Assembly (NCBI GenBank): GCA_003599195.1
Contig: QZIZ01000022.1
Span: 1-34,819, forward strand
DNA: 34,819 nucleotides
Origin: Deltaproteobacteria bacterium
GTDB lineage: Bacteria > Desulfobacterota > Desulfobaccia > Desulfobaccales > 0-14-0-80-60-11
Direction of reading: 5' to 3'
Shown here: in pieces, positions 15,356 to 23,236 of the stretch
How positions within the stretch are numbered: the stretch's first letter is position 1
Layout of the letters: every line of letters starts with the position of its first letter
The notes under the pieces: model-generated
What the model saw: only the letters and a program-made list of their open reading frames with translations
What the model was told of the DNA's origin: nothing
Databases searched by the model: none
Translations under genes and position numbers: made by a program

Positions 15356-16688
15356 CCTGGGCCTGCGCCAGTTTACCCTCCAATAACTGCACTTCCTGAG
15401 CCAGCCTGGGCTGCGTCTTGCGGTCCCTTTCCAGGGTCTGCAGGGCATGGACCACGGAGGCGTGGCTCCGATGGAACAATTTCCCCAACTCCACCATGGT
15501 TTTTTGCGTGTAGACCCGGCAGAAATAAAGGGCCAGGCGCCGGGCCTGGACCAGCTTTTTCTGGCGGGACCGCCCCAACATCTCCGGCAGGCTCACCCGG
15601 TAGTAATCCCCTACGATCTTCTGGATCTCCGGCACGCTCAAGCGGGCTTCCACCGCTTGCAGGTCCTGGAGCACTTCTTCGGCCAGGCGCATGCTGAAAG
15701 GCTGCTGCAGTAAGGTGGACCGGGCCATCAGGCCGTCGATGGCACTCTCCAGGCGGCGCACGTCCTCGGTGACAAACTCCGCCAGGTACTCCAGAATCGG
15801 CCCGGCAACGTGGGCGCCCCGGTGTTCGGCCTTTTTGGCCAGAATATTGACCCGGGTGGGAAAATCAGGGGGGCCGATGGGGGTGATGATCCCCGCGGTG
15901 AGCCTGGAGCGCAGTTCCTGGGAGAGCTGGCTGATCTCCCCGGGCAGGTAGCAACTGGTGAAGACCAGCTTCCGTTTCCGGCTCATCAGGGTATCCAGGG
16001 TGTAGCACATCTCCGCCTGGATCTTTTCCTTGCCGCTTAAAAACTGGACTTCCTCCAGCAGCAGCACCTCGCAATCCTGGCGGTAATGCTCCTTGAATTG
16101 GGTCATGCGCCCGTTTTTCAGGGCCCGCACCATTTCGTTGGCGAAAGTCTCCGCGGAGAGATAGTGCACCCGGCCGTGGGGCGCGGCCTGGGACAGAAAA
16201 TTGCCCACCGCCTGGGACAGATGGCTCTTGCCCAGGCCGGGACCGGCATTCAGGAATAAAATGCGGTTGTAAAAAGTGTCGTCCCGGGCCAGGGCTTTGG
16301 AGGCTTGAAAGGCCAGGCGGTTGGAAGATCCCACCACGAATTGTTCGAAGGTGAATCTCCCGTTGAAGGGAGCGCTGCCGGGCCGCTTCCCGGCTGCCAG
16401 CGGCAATTCCCCTTGCGGAACCGGGACTGGACTCTGGGACTTTTGCCCGCGGGGAGGCAGGGAAAATTTGACCGGCAATTCGAGGCCGCAGGCCTGGGAC
16501 ATGGCCTGGCGGATGAAATGAAGGTAGTGGGATTTAATCCACCGGAGGGCAAAGGGGTTGGGACAGGTCAGATTCAACTCACCTTCTCCCTCGGAGACCA
16601 CTCCCAGGGGGTCGATCCAAAGTTGGAAACCTGAAGGTGAAATTTCTTCTCGAAGCAATGCCTTGACCTGTTCCCAGATACCTTTCAT
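15309..16688 (-). CDS. dnaA: Chromosomal replication initiator DnaA, divergent
   Basis: A 459-residue DnaA with all four domains: the N-terminal interaction domain (residues about 1-75), a short linker, the AAA+ ATPase, and the C-terminal DNA-binding domain. Walker A is GPGLGKSH near residue 150. Walker B reads LLLEEVQFL, where most DnaA have LLIDDIQFL, so both acidic residues are Glu. The ring-contact arginine region ELRSRL is intact. The recognition helix reads HRSHASVVHAL near residue 405 where most have GRDHTTVLHA: the His is kept but Asp and Thr are changed, so its DNA box may differ from TTATCCACA. GGAG lies 5 bases before ATG. It is probably the real initiator of a divergent lineage; a second DnaA elsewhere cannot be excluded. 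Confidence 0.93.
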   Translation of the reverse strand: MKGIWEQVKALLREEISPSGFQLWIDPLGVVSEGEGELNLTCPNPFALRWIKSHYLHFIRQAMSQACGLELPVKFSLPPRGQKSQSPVPVPQGELPLAAGKRPGSAPFNGRFTFEQFVVGSSNRLAFQASKALARDDTFYNRILFLNAGPGLGKSHLSQAVGNFLSQAAPHGRVHYLSAETFANEMVRALKNGRMTQFKEHYRQDCEVLLLEEVQFLSGKEKIQAEMCYTLDTLMSRKRKLVFTSCYLPGEISQLSQELRSRLTAGIITPIGPPDFPTRVNILAKKAEHRGAHVAGPILEYLAEFVTEDVRRLESAIDGLMARSTLLQQPFSMRLAEEVLQDLQAVEARLSVPEIQKIVGDYYRVSLPEMLGRSRQKKLVQARRLALYFCRVYTQKTMVELGKLFHRSHASVVHALQTLERDRKTQPRLAQEVQLLEGKLAQAQVKGGWKRASTLRNDA

Positions 16689-16728
16689 AATTCTCCTTTC
16701 AGATTGAGGGCCGCTGCTGGTGAGAGAG

Positions 16729-16758
16729 ATAATAGCCGTTCTCCCCGGAAAAGGTCAA
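16729..16758 (-). promoter_or_regulatory. dnaA promoter
   Basis: On the minus strand TTGACC (plus 16753-16758), an 18-base spacer and TATTAT (plus 16729-16734) lie about 40 bases upstream of the dnaA start. Each box matches five of six consensus bases. Confidence 0.6.
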
Positions 16759-17173
16759 AGGAGGTGGAGCCAAATTTAGAGTTACCTAGCTTGCCTTCCC
16801 CCAGGCGCTAGCCCCGGCCCAGGCCAAGCAATGGGGGGAATTTATTCTTGTTAATAACTTAATTAATAATTTCAATAAGATAAAACCGGCTAATCGTGAG
16901 ATTTGACGCCCCTAAGCAGTCCCCGGTTACCCTCCCGATTTTTCAAACTCGCTTATCCTGGCTTTTCCCTCGATTTTCATAGGGAGGAAAAAAATTAGGG
17001 GGCAAAAATCGGTATCTCCCGAAATTCAGTTCGAAAACACTTTAAAGAAAATATTTATAGTGTGTTTACAAAATGTTACCCAAAAGTTAAATATTCCCGT
17101 GGGATCAGCAGGCTCCAAAAACCGGCCGCAGTTTCCGGAGGGTTCCTTCCCGGTCATTACCGCGGCGGTTGCC
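16759..17173. other. AT-rich dnaA upstream spacer, possible origin region
   Basis: No gene is supported here. The spacer has an AT-rich block at about 16839-16886 (TTAATAACTTAATTAATAA) and another at about 17043-17095. I find only poor matches to the standard DnaA box (for example TTATCCTGG near 16953 and TTACCCAAA near 17078). It could be an origin recognised through non-standard boxes, but the sequence does not prove it. Confidence 0.35.
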
Positions 17174-17201
17174 TTGACAAATCCCTTGAACCGGCTATTA
17201 T
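17174..17201 (+). promoter_or_regulatory. Promoter of the GNAT gene
   Basis: TTGACA (17174-17179), a 16-base spacer and TATTAT (17196-17201) lie 31 bases before the GNAT start codon. This is the best sigma-70-type promoter match in the window. Confidence 0.65.
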
Positions 17202-17232
17202 GAGCTAGAAATCCCTTTTCCCGGGGCTGGCA

Positions 17233-17802
17233 ATGATTAATTATTTGGCTTACCGCAAGTTTGTCACTATACGCAACGGCAAACGGGTGATGTTCCGCTT
17301 CCTCAATGAGAAGGACCGGGAGGGCCTCATCCAGTTATTTCAGGAAGCACCCGAGGAAGATACCCGCTTTTTGAAACAGGACGTCAAGGACCTGAAGCTG
17401 GTCAATTCCTGGATCGACCGCATTGATTACGGCAAGATCCTGCCCCTGGTGGCCGTGGACATGGCGGACAACCGCCTCATTGCCGACGCCACTCTGCACC
17501 GGGGCAAACATGCCTCCAAACATATCGGTGAAGTGCGGATTTTTGTCTCCCGGCCTTTTCGCAACCAGGGCCTGGGTTCCATGATGCTGGAGGAGCTGAT
17601 CGCCCTGGCTCTGAAATATAATTTGCAGTGGCTGAAGGCGGAGGTCCTGGCCGACCACAAAAAAGTCATCAAGGCCTTCAGGGCCAAAGGCTTCGAGATC
17701 AGGGCCAATCTGGACGATTACTTTATCCGCAAAGACGGGGTGACCCACGACGTGGTCCTCATGATGCGTCCGGTGGTGAAAAGAGACGATGTGGAGTTTT
17801 AG
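17233..17802 (+). CDS. GNAT-family N-acetyltransferase
   Basis: A 189-residue acetyltransferase of the GNAT fold, cytoplasmic. The acetyl-CoA loop is VSRPFRNQGLGSMML (R-x-x-G-x-G form, residues about 105-119), followed by the typical strand LKAEVLADHKKVIKAFRAKGF. The acceptor, whether a protein lysine, small amine or antibiotic, cannot be told. It has its own promoter 31 bases upstream and stands divergent from dnaA across the putative origin spacer. ATG 17233 is preceded by a GGGG run that could serve as a ribosome site. Confidence 0.88.
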   Translation: MINYLAYRKFVTIRNGKRVMFRFLNEKDREGLIQLFQEAPEEDTRFLKQDVKDLKLVNSWIDRIDYGKILPLVAVDMADNRLIADATLHRGKHASKHIGEVRIFVSRPFRNQGLGSMMLEELIALALKYNLQWLKAEVLADHKKVIKAFRAKGFEIRANLDDYFIRKDGVTHDVVLMMRPVVKRDDVEF

Positions 17803-18154
17803 GGGAAGGGGCCAGGGATCAGGGGCCAGTGGGCAGGGGTCAGAGAGAAATTTAACTTGTCTTACTGCGATGCGCTGCAATACCTTACCTGGATAAGGCC
17901 TTAAATCCTCTTCCCCTTTAAGGGGCTAATCATGTCCCAAAGTTTATATGTCATGGATATGCCAAGCATTTCCCTCTCCCCCCCGGGGGGGCTAATCATT
18001 ACTCATAAGTTTATATCCCATGGATATGTCAAGTATTTCCCCTCTCCCCCCGGAGGGGGGAGAGGGCAGGGTGAGGGGAGGTAAGGCCCGCAATTCCTCT
18101 ACCTCCGCCATAAATCATTTTCATCCCTTCCGCATGTGGTAAACCTTATTAAAA
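17803..18154. other. Gene-free spacer of repeats
   Basis: No gene is supported here. The spacer begins with an array of GGGGCCAG/GGGGTCAG words (17810-17844) and holds a two-copy repeat of 66-67 bases (17921-18070). No clear promoter for the DUF1343 gene was found. Confidence 0.7.
17921..18070. repeat. Two tandem ~66-base units with C/G-run hairpins
   Basis: Both units share GGGGCTAATCAT, AAGTTTATAT, CATGGATATG and a CTCTCCCCCC tract. They are offset by 66-67 bases and differ at about a fifth of positions. The second ends in a hairpin, CTCTCCCCCC paired with GGGGGGAGAG around GGA (about 18042-18064). Confidence 0.8.
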
Positions 18155-19333
18155 ATGGCTCGGGTGATTCCAGGCTTAGAAGTCTTTATTAACGATCCCC
18201 CCTCCTGGACGAAGGGGGCCCGTCTCGGCCTTCTGAGCCACCCGGCCTCGGTATCCGCGCATCTGGAATCCGCCCGGGAGTTGCTCGCCCGGCGTTTCCC
18301 CGGCCAGCTTAAAATCCTGTTCAGCCCCCAGCACGGCCTCTTGGGGGAGAAACAGGACAACATGATCTCCTCCCCCGATTTCCTGGATGCCGCCTTAAAG
18401 CTGCCGGTGGTCAGCTTATATGGCCCCCGCATGACTCCCCCCGCCGCTTCCCTGGAGAAGATCGACGCGGTCCTGGTGGACCTCCAGGACGTGGGCACCC
18501 GGGTCTACACCTTTGCCGCCACCGTGGCCAAGGTCATGGAGGCCGCGGCCGCCGCGGGCGTTAAAGTCGCGGTCCTGGACCGCCCCAACCCCATCGGCGG
18601 CGTCCAGGTGGAGGGGAATATGCTCCGTCCCGCCTGGGCCTCCTTTGTGGGCCCTTATCCCCTGCCCATGCGCCACGGCCTCACCCTGGGAGAACTGGCC
18701 CGGTACTATAACGCCACCCAAAAGCTCCGTTGCGACCTGGAGGTGATCCCGGCCCGGGGCTGGCGCCGCGGCGATTACTGGGACGCCGCCGGCCTGCCCT
18801 GGGTGCTGCCCTCCCCCAATCTCCCCACCCTGGACAGCGCCATCGTCTATCCGGGCCAGGTACTGCTGGAAGGCACCAATCTCTCGGAGGGCCGGGGCAC
18901 CACCCGCCCCTTCGAACTCTGGGGCGCGCCCTTCCTGGAGCCGGCTCGCATCAAGGATCGCCTGGCGGAGACTCCCCTCCCCGGCGTGGTTCTGCGGGAG
19001 GCCTCCTTCGAGCCCACCTTCCATAAATGGGCCGGGGAACTCTGCTGGGGCTTCCAACTCCACGTCACCGACCGCCAGGCCTTTAAACCCTATTTCACCA
19101 CCCTGGCCCTGCTGGGAGCCGTCCGGGAACTCTATCCCCGGGAGTTCGCCTGGCGCCAGCCTCCATATGAATATGAAACCGAGCGCTTGCCCATCGATCT
19201 CCTCACCGGCGACGCGGCTATCAGGGAGGGACTGGATCAAGGAGCTCCGGTCTCGGACCTGGAAGCCGCCTGGCAAGGGGAGTTGCAAGAGTTCCTGAAA
19301 ATCCGGCGGGAATATCTGATTTATGGAGATTAA
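18155..19333 (+). CDS. DUF1343 family protein, NamZ-like exo-N-acetylmuramidase
   Basis: A 392-residue protein with the DUF1343 motifs in order: FSPQHGLLGEKQDN, VDLQDVGTRVYTF, LDRPNPIGG, LPSPNLPTLDSA and EGTNLSEGRGTTRPFE. Members include NamZ, which removes terminal N-acetylmuramic acid from cell-wall fragments (a glycosidase of wall recycling). Family members are often exported, but this one shows no signal peptide, so it may act in the cytoplasm; the start could also be misplaced. ATG 18155 has no good ribosome site. An exported acetolactate decarboxylase follows after a repeat-filled gap, with no evident functional link. Length is normal for the family. Confidence 0.9.
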   Translation: MARVIPGLEVFINDPPSWTKGARLGLLSHPASVSAHLESARELLARRFPGQLKILFSPQHGLLGEKQDNMISSPDFLDAALKLPVVSLYGPRMTPPAASLEKIDAVLVDLQDVGTRVYTFAATVAKVMEAAAAAGVKVAVLDRPNPIGGVQVEGNMLRPAWASFVGPYPLPMRHGLTLGELARYYNATQKLRCDLEVIPARGWRRGDYWDAAGLPWVLPSPNLPTLDSAIVYPGQVLLEGTNLSEGRGTTRPFELWGAPFLEPARIKDRLAETPLPGVVLREASFEPTFHKWAGELCWGFQLHVTDRQAFKPYFTTLALLGAVRELYPREFAWRQPPYEYETERLPIDLLTGDAAIREGLDQGAPVSDLEAAWQGELQEFLKIRREYLIYGD

Positions 19334-19343
19334 TCCCTGTCTT

Positions 19344-19375
19344 TGGTTTCCGGTTCTCAGTTTTCGGTTTTCGGT
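19344..19375 (-). repeat. GGTTTTCGGTTTCC word array
   Basis: Imperfect heptamers of GGTTTCC, GGTTCTC and GGTTTTC follow the DUF1343 stop. They are the reverse-strand form of the arrays at 2600-2637 and 6681-6725. Confidence 0.65.
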
Positions 19376-19499
19376 AGAAAGCAAAATGTTTTCTGAACGG
19401 AGCGAAGCCTCGTTGCGAAGCTCGTTTTTCGATAACCTGAGATTTTCCGTTGTGGTTATACGCAGCGGCATTTATGAACAGAACCATTGTGCCCCTCCT

Positions 19500-19536
19500 T
19501 GTCATTCTGAGCCGCTGAAAGCGGCGAAGAATCTCG
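19500..19536 (+). repeat. Dispersed intergenic element, diverged copy
   Basis: TGTCATTCTGAGCCGCTGAA to GAAGAATCTCG keeps both ends of the 39-base element at 2182-2220, but the middle is replaced by another inverted pair (CCGCTGAAAGCGG). A shorter scrap of the same element, TTCTGAACGGAGCGAAGC, lies at 19391-19408. Confidence 0.7.
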
Positions 19537-19608
19537 TCTTTGGCGGCAAACAAGAAAACCTTCGCCTAGCCGCTCAGGTGACAAAATGGGCAACCTAAGG
19601 GGAAAACC

Positions 19609-20385
19609 ATGAGATCGCGACTGCCTGCCAAATTATGCATCCTCCTTATTCTCTTCCTCTTCGCAGCTTCTCCGGTCCAGGCCGGAGACACCCTCTTCCA
19701 ATACTCCACCTTCGACGCCCTGCTCGCCGGGCTGTATGAAGGCGGCCTGACCATGGCCGAACTCAAAAAACGGGGGAACTTCGGGTTGGGGACCTTCAAC
19801 AACCTGGACGGCGAAATGGTGGTCCTGAACGGGAAGGTCTATCAACTGAAAACCGACGGCAAGGTCTACCCGGTGGCGGACACCATGAAGACTCCCCTGG
19901 CCGCGGTCACCTTTTTTAAAGCCGACCAATCCCTGGCCATCCCCAAGGCCAACAATTTTCAGGAATTAACGGCCTTGCTGGATCAAGCCCTGGTGTCTAA
20001 AAATCTCTTTTTTGCGGTGCAGATCGAGGGCCGGTTTAAAGAAGTGAAAGTCCGCTCGGTGCCCCGGCAGACTCCGCCCTACCAGCCCCTGGTGCAGGTG
20101 GTGAAAAAACAGGCGGTCTTTCCCTTAAAAGAGGTGGAGGGCACCATCGTGGGGTTTTACTGCCCGGCCTACCTCAAAACCGTGGGTGTCCCGGGGTATC
20201 ATTTCCACTTTATCACCAAAGACCGCACCCAGGGCGGGCATGTCCAGGACCTGGCTTTCGAAAACCTGACGGCCCGGATCGACGCCCTGCCGGGTTTCTC
20301 CCTGCTTCTTCCCCAAAACCAGGAGTTCTATAAGGCGGACCTCACTAAGGACCGGCTGCACGAAGTGGAGAAGGTGGAGAAATAA
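19609..20385 (+). CDS. budA: Exported alpha-acetolactate decarboxylase
   Basis: A 258-residue protein with a clear Sec signal peptide (MRSRLPAK, hydrophobic core, cut after VQA near residue 25). The acetolactate decarboxylase domain follows: FNNLDGEMVVLNGKVYQ and the zinc site GYHFHFI...GGH (three histidines). The enzyme turns acetolactate into acetoin. Most Gram-negative BudA proteins are cytoplasmic and sit beside acetolactate synthase (budB); here there is no such neighbour and the product should reach the periplasm. AAGGGG about 7 bases before ATG supports the start. The function in a periplasm is unexplained. The sequence looks intact, not broken. Confidence 0.92.
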   Translation: MRSRLPAKLCILLILFLFAASPVQAGDTLFQYSTFDALLAGLYEGGLTMAELKKRGNFGLGTFNNLDGEMVVLNGKVYQLKTDGKVYPVADTMKTPLAAVTFFKADQSLAIPKANNFQELTALLDQALVSKNLFFAVQIEGRFKEVKVRSVPRQTPPYQPLVQVVKKQAVFPLKEVEGTIVGFYCPAYLKTVGVPGYHFHFITKDRTQGGHVQDLAFENLTARIDALPGFSLLLPQNQEFYKADLTKDRLHEVEKVEK

Positions 20386-20400
20386 TAAAGGATTGCCAAT

Positions 20401-20685
20401 TTAAACCAATTCTAGGCGAAGTTCACGCCCCAGCAGCGCGGCGGCCCGTTGCAGCGTCTCAATGGTCACATTGCCCTTAGCCTTGAGAATCCGGTCGATC
20501 TGGGCGCGGCTGGTGTGCATCCGCTCGGCCATCTGCGTTTTGGTAATACCCTGCTTGCGCATTTCCTCGGCAATTTGCCAGGTAATCACGCGGGTCACCG
20601 CCGCGGCCTTCGCCGCCTCGTAAATGCCCTCTTCCTGCAAAAATTCATCGAGCGTCGATCCCCAATGTTGGTCTTTCCCGCTCAT
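20401..20685 (-). CDS. XRE-type antitoxin of a HigBA-like pair
   Basis: A 94-residue helix-turn-helix protein (QIAEEMRKQGITKTQMAERMHTSRAQIDRIL, residues about 38-68), typical of antitoxins paired with Gp49/HigB toxins. It would bind the toxin and the operator at 21052-21077. Its start overlaps the toxin stop by 4 bases (ATGA), so translation is coupled. The order toxin then antitoxin is the usual HigBA order. It faces the acetolactate decarboxylase gene tail to tail. Confidence 0.9.
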   Translation of the reverse strand: MSGKDQHWGSTLDEFLQEEGIYEAAKAAAVTRVITWQIAEEMRKQGITKTQMAERMHTSRAQIDRILKAKGNVTIETLQRAAALLGRELRLELV

Positions 20686-21035
20686 GCCGTCATCTCCTTC
20701 ATCCGCTTTCGCGCCAAATCGATCTCATCCTGCGGCGTTTTCTGGGTTTTCTTGATAAAGCCGTGCACCACGCCGATACGTCCCTCATGCACACAAAACA
20801 AAATCCGGGCGATTCGACGGCTCGGTAAGCTGCTCCGCATTTCCCATAACCCGCCTCCAAGCGAGCGGCATAGCGGCATTCCTACCGGCCAACCAAACTG
20901 CACGGCGGCAAGGTCAAAGCCGATCCTTTGTCTATCGCCTAAAGGCAAGCCTCGTAACCAATCCCTGACCGGCTCAACCCCGCCTGAGGTACGATAGAAG
21001 ACAACGGGTATTTCGGTCAGGTGCTCGCCAGTCAT
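20682..21035 (-). CDS. Gp49/HigB-family (RelE-fold) toxin
   Basis: A 117-residue protein of the phage-derived Gp49-like (HigB) group. Marks are VEPVRDWLRGLP, LGGGLWEMRSSLPSRRIARILF (strand plus basic patch) and the C-terminal FIKKTQKTPQDEIDLARKRM, the family signature. Such toxins cut mRNA on the ribosome. AAAGG lies 7 bases before ATG. It is followed by its antitoxin with a 4-base overlap and preceded by a palindromic promoter. Nothing suggests it is inactive. Confidence 0.9.
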   Translation of the reverse strand: MTGEHLTEIPVVFYRTSGGVEPVRDWLRGLPLGDRQRIGFDLAAVQFGWPVGMPLCRSLGGGLWEMRSSLPSRRIARILFCVHEGRIGVVHGFIKKTQKTPQDEIDLARKRMKEMTA

Positions 21036-21051
21036 AAGCAGCCTTTGAAAA

Positions 21052-21077
21052 TTAATGTATTATATATGATACATTAA
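21052..21077 (-). promoter_or_regulatory. Operator-promoter palindrome of the HigBA-like pair
   Basis: TTAATGTAT (21052-21060) and ATACATTAA (21069-21077) are perfect inverted arms around TATATATG. On the minus strand the sequence TATAAT (plus 21059-21064) inside it is a likely -10, about 25 bases upstream of the toxin start. Toxin-antitoxin binding here would shut off the operon. Confidence 0.7.
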
Positions 21078-21143
21078 TGCAAGAAGGTATGGATGCTTCG
21101 AGCCCAGTCATTCATGGAATAGATGAATATTGCAAAGGTCTGC

Positions 21144-21881
21144 CTACTTTCCTGTGGACTCGACCAACGGCACAAAGATCACCGCCAAAGTCTTTTCCTC
21201 CACCAGCTTCCCCTGGGTTTTGCGGTAACGATACAAGGTCTGCGCTCTCCCTGCCGGCCCCAGGGGAATGACCAGGCGGCCTCCTTCTTTAAGCTGCGCC
21301 TCCAGGGCCGGGGGGACCCGGGAGGCCGCGGCCGTGACCAGGATGGCGTCGAAGGGGGCCTCTGACGGCCAGCCCTGGTAGCCGTCCCCGCTTTTCGCCT
21401 TAATCTGGGAGTAACTCAAGGATCGCAGCACTTTTTCGGCCTGCTCCACCAATTCCGGGCGGATGTCGATAGTGAATACTTTGTCTGTCAGCTCCGCCAG
21501 CACCGCGGCCTGATACCCCGAGCCGGTGCCCACCTCCAGGACCTTGTCTCCGGGTTTGACTTCCGCCCACTCGCTCATAATGGCCACGATATAGGGCTGG
21601 GAAATGGTCTGGCCGGAGCCGATGGGCAGGGCATGGTCGGCGTAGGCATAAGCCGCCAGGCGCTCCGGCACGAAGCGGTGCCGGGGCACTTTCCCCAGGG
21701 CGAGCAGCACCCGGGCGTCGCTGACGCCCCGGGCCATGAGCTGCCGGGTCACCATCTGGTCCCGCAGCTGCTGATAGGGGTCCGAGTCCTGGGCCGCAGC
21801 CTGATTCAACCCACTCCCCAAGACCAGCAACGCTATCAAGACCAACAACCGGGATATCATGATCATGGCCAAGGACACCAA
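21144..21881 (-). CDS. pcm: Exported protein-L-isoaspartate O-methyltransferase
   Basis: A 245-residue PCMT that methylates damaged isoaspartyl residues so that proteins can be repaired. The family motif GSGQTISQPYIVA and the S-adenosylmethionine loop VLEVGTGSGYQAA are intact. Before the domain lies a hydrophobic signal sequence (MIMISRLLVLIALLVLG, likely cut after AAA, near residue 30), so the enzyme should be exported even though S-adenosylmethionine is cytoplasmic. The exact start is unclear: TTG 21881, GTG 21878 and ATG 21866 all keep the signal, with AAGGA just before the first two. No surE or stationary-phase gene is adjacent. Confidence 0.9.
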   Translation of the reverse strand: MVSLAMIMISRLLVLIALLVLGSGLNQAAAQDSDPYQQLRDQMVTRQLMARGVSDARVLLALGKVPRHRFVPERLAAYAYADHALPIGSGQTISQPYIVAIMSEWAEVKPGDKVLEVGTGSGYQAAVLAELTDKVFTIDIRPELVEQAEKVLRSLSYSQIKAKSGDGYQGWPSEAPFDAILVTAAASRVPPALEAQLKEGGRLVIPLGPAGRAQTLYRYRKTQGKLVEEKTLAVIFVPLVESTGK

Positions 21882-21994
21882 TTCCTTCGAGGATTGTTTT
21901 AACCGTTGAGCGAAGACTAGAAACTAAACCGATTAATCCCCTTAACTCCTGAAATTCCAGGAATTGCCAACCGGCAAAGAGGTCCCCACTGGCT

Positions 21995-22099
21995 CCCTCC
22001 CCCTGGAGGGGGGAGGGTTAGGGAGGGGGTGGCGTCTTTGAATCCTCGTGGCCCAAAGTCGCCACCCTCCCCCTAACCCCCTCCCCTCAAGGGAGGGGG
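21995..22099. repeat. Large two-armed hairpin of G/C runs
   Basis: An arm at 21995-22034 is nearly the reverse complement of 22060-22099, about 40 bases each, separated by a 25-base centre. Both arms contain CCCTCCCCCT and TTAGGGAGGGGG-type runs. It lies between the pcm and SGNH genes. One arm also folds on itself. Confidence 0.85.
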
Positions 22100-22201
22100 G
22101 ACTTAAGAGGCCGTTTTTTCTCAGCATACAGTGGTTTTTGGGGGGCTATCTGTCTTTTTGGATTCCTTAATTCGGAGCAAAGGACATAATCCTAAAAACT
22201 T

Positions 22202-23236
22202 TTAACCGCCTCCGTCCTTCGCTTCCATCTTAAAAGCCGTCACCCCCAACTGCCGGTGCGCTTCCCGGATCTTCCCGACAATGGCCTTAGCCAGCAGCAG
22301 ATGCCCCGATTCCTTCAGGTGCCCGGAATCGGAAAAATAGGCGCGGCCCTCCGGCAGGTGGGCGAAAACCTCCTTCATGGAGAGAAAGTAGACTCCCTCC
22401 CCCGCCAGCGACTGCCCCAAGGCGTCCAGACCGTGGTCTTCGAAGTAGGAGGAGCCTCTTCCATCGGGCCACACCCGGCATTGGGTGATGAGCAGTATGG
22501 GGATCTGGTTTTCCCGGGCCAGGGCTACGCTGGCCGCGGTAGTCTCTCTTGCCAACTGCACCCGGGCCCTGACCTCCTCGGGGTCCGTGGACGCGGCCAC
22601 CTGGGCGTCCGCGTCCCGGGCCGCAAATTTGGCCCGGATCTGCTCCGGCACCAGCCGCCAGAAGACTTTCTCGGTTTTGGCCTCATAGAGCCGCCGGAAG
22701 ATAAAAACCTTCATGGGCCAGTTCCGGGGGTGCCAGGTCTTGAACTCCTGGCTGCGGCGGTACTCCCGCTCGTCCTCGTATTTATTGGAATCGTTCACAT
22801 GGAGGATAATCAGGCTGGGCTGGAACTCCAGGGCCTTCTTCAGCACCACCTGGCAGCGCCGCGCGCCGTAGCCGGGCAGCGCCATATTCACCGACTCGGC
22901 CTGCACCTGTCGCTGCTGCAGCTCCTTCCCCAAAAGCCAGGGATAGGCCCCCTTGAAGCTGGGACCCCGGGGCACGGAATCGCCGATGACAAAGACCCGG
23001 AAGGTGCCGTCAGGCCGCTGTTTTTGGAAGGATTGGGGGTGGAAGCGGCGGCCCCCGGCCCTGAATAGCTTCACCACTCCGTCCCGGCGCTCGTCAAAGC
23101 CCGCGTCCGGGCTGTAGCCGTACTCGAACCGCCCGGAGATGTCCGCGGCAAAAAAGAGCCGCGCGCCCAGCTCGCCCAGGCCCAGCAGCAGGACCGCCAA
23201 CAGAAAGGCAGGGGTGAACCACTTGGTCATCTTCAT
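22202..23236 (-). CDS. Membrane-anchored SGNH-fold protein, MBOAT partner
   Basis: A 344-residue protein with an N-terminal membrane anchor or signal (residues about 5-28) and a periplasmic SGNH hydrolase fold: the GDSVPRG block (nucleophile Ser, near residue 87), an N-x-N/D-type segment HVNDSNKY, and the DSGHLKESGH block near residue 313 with catalytic Asp and His. Such proteins work with MBOAT acyltransferases to add or remove acetyl groups on exported sugars, like AlgJ/AlgX with AlgI. Its ATG shares one base with the MBOAT stop (TGATG), so the two are translationally coupled. The acceptor polymer is unknown because no glycosyltransferase is nearby. Confidence 0.85.
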   Translation of the reverse strand: MKMTKWFTPAFLLAVLLLGLGELGARLFFAADISGRFEYGYSPDAGFDERRDGVVKLFRAGGRRFHPQSFQKQRPDGTFRVFVIGDSVPRGPSFKGAYPWLLGKELQQRQVQAESVNMALPGYGARRCQVVLKKALEFQPSLIILHVNDSNKYEDEREYRRSQEFKTWHPRNWPMKVFIFRRLYEAKTEKVFWRLVPEQIRAKFAARDADAQVAASTDPEEVRARVQLARETTAASVALARENQIPILLITQCRVWPDGRGSSYFEDHGLDALGQSLAGEGVYFLSMKEVFAHLPEGRAYFSDSGHLKESGHLLLAKAIVGKIREAHRQLGVTAFKMEAKDGGG

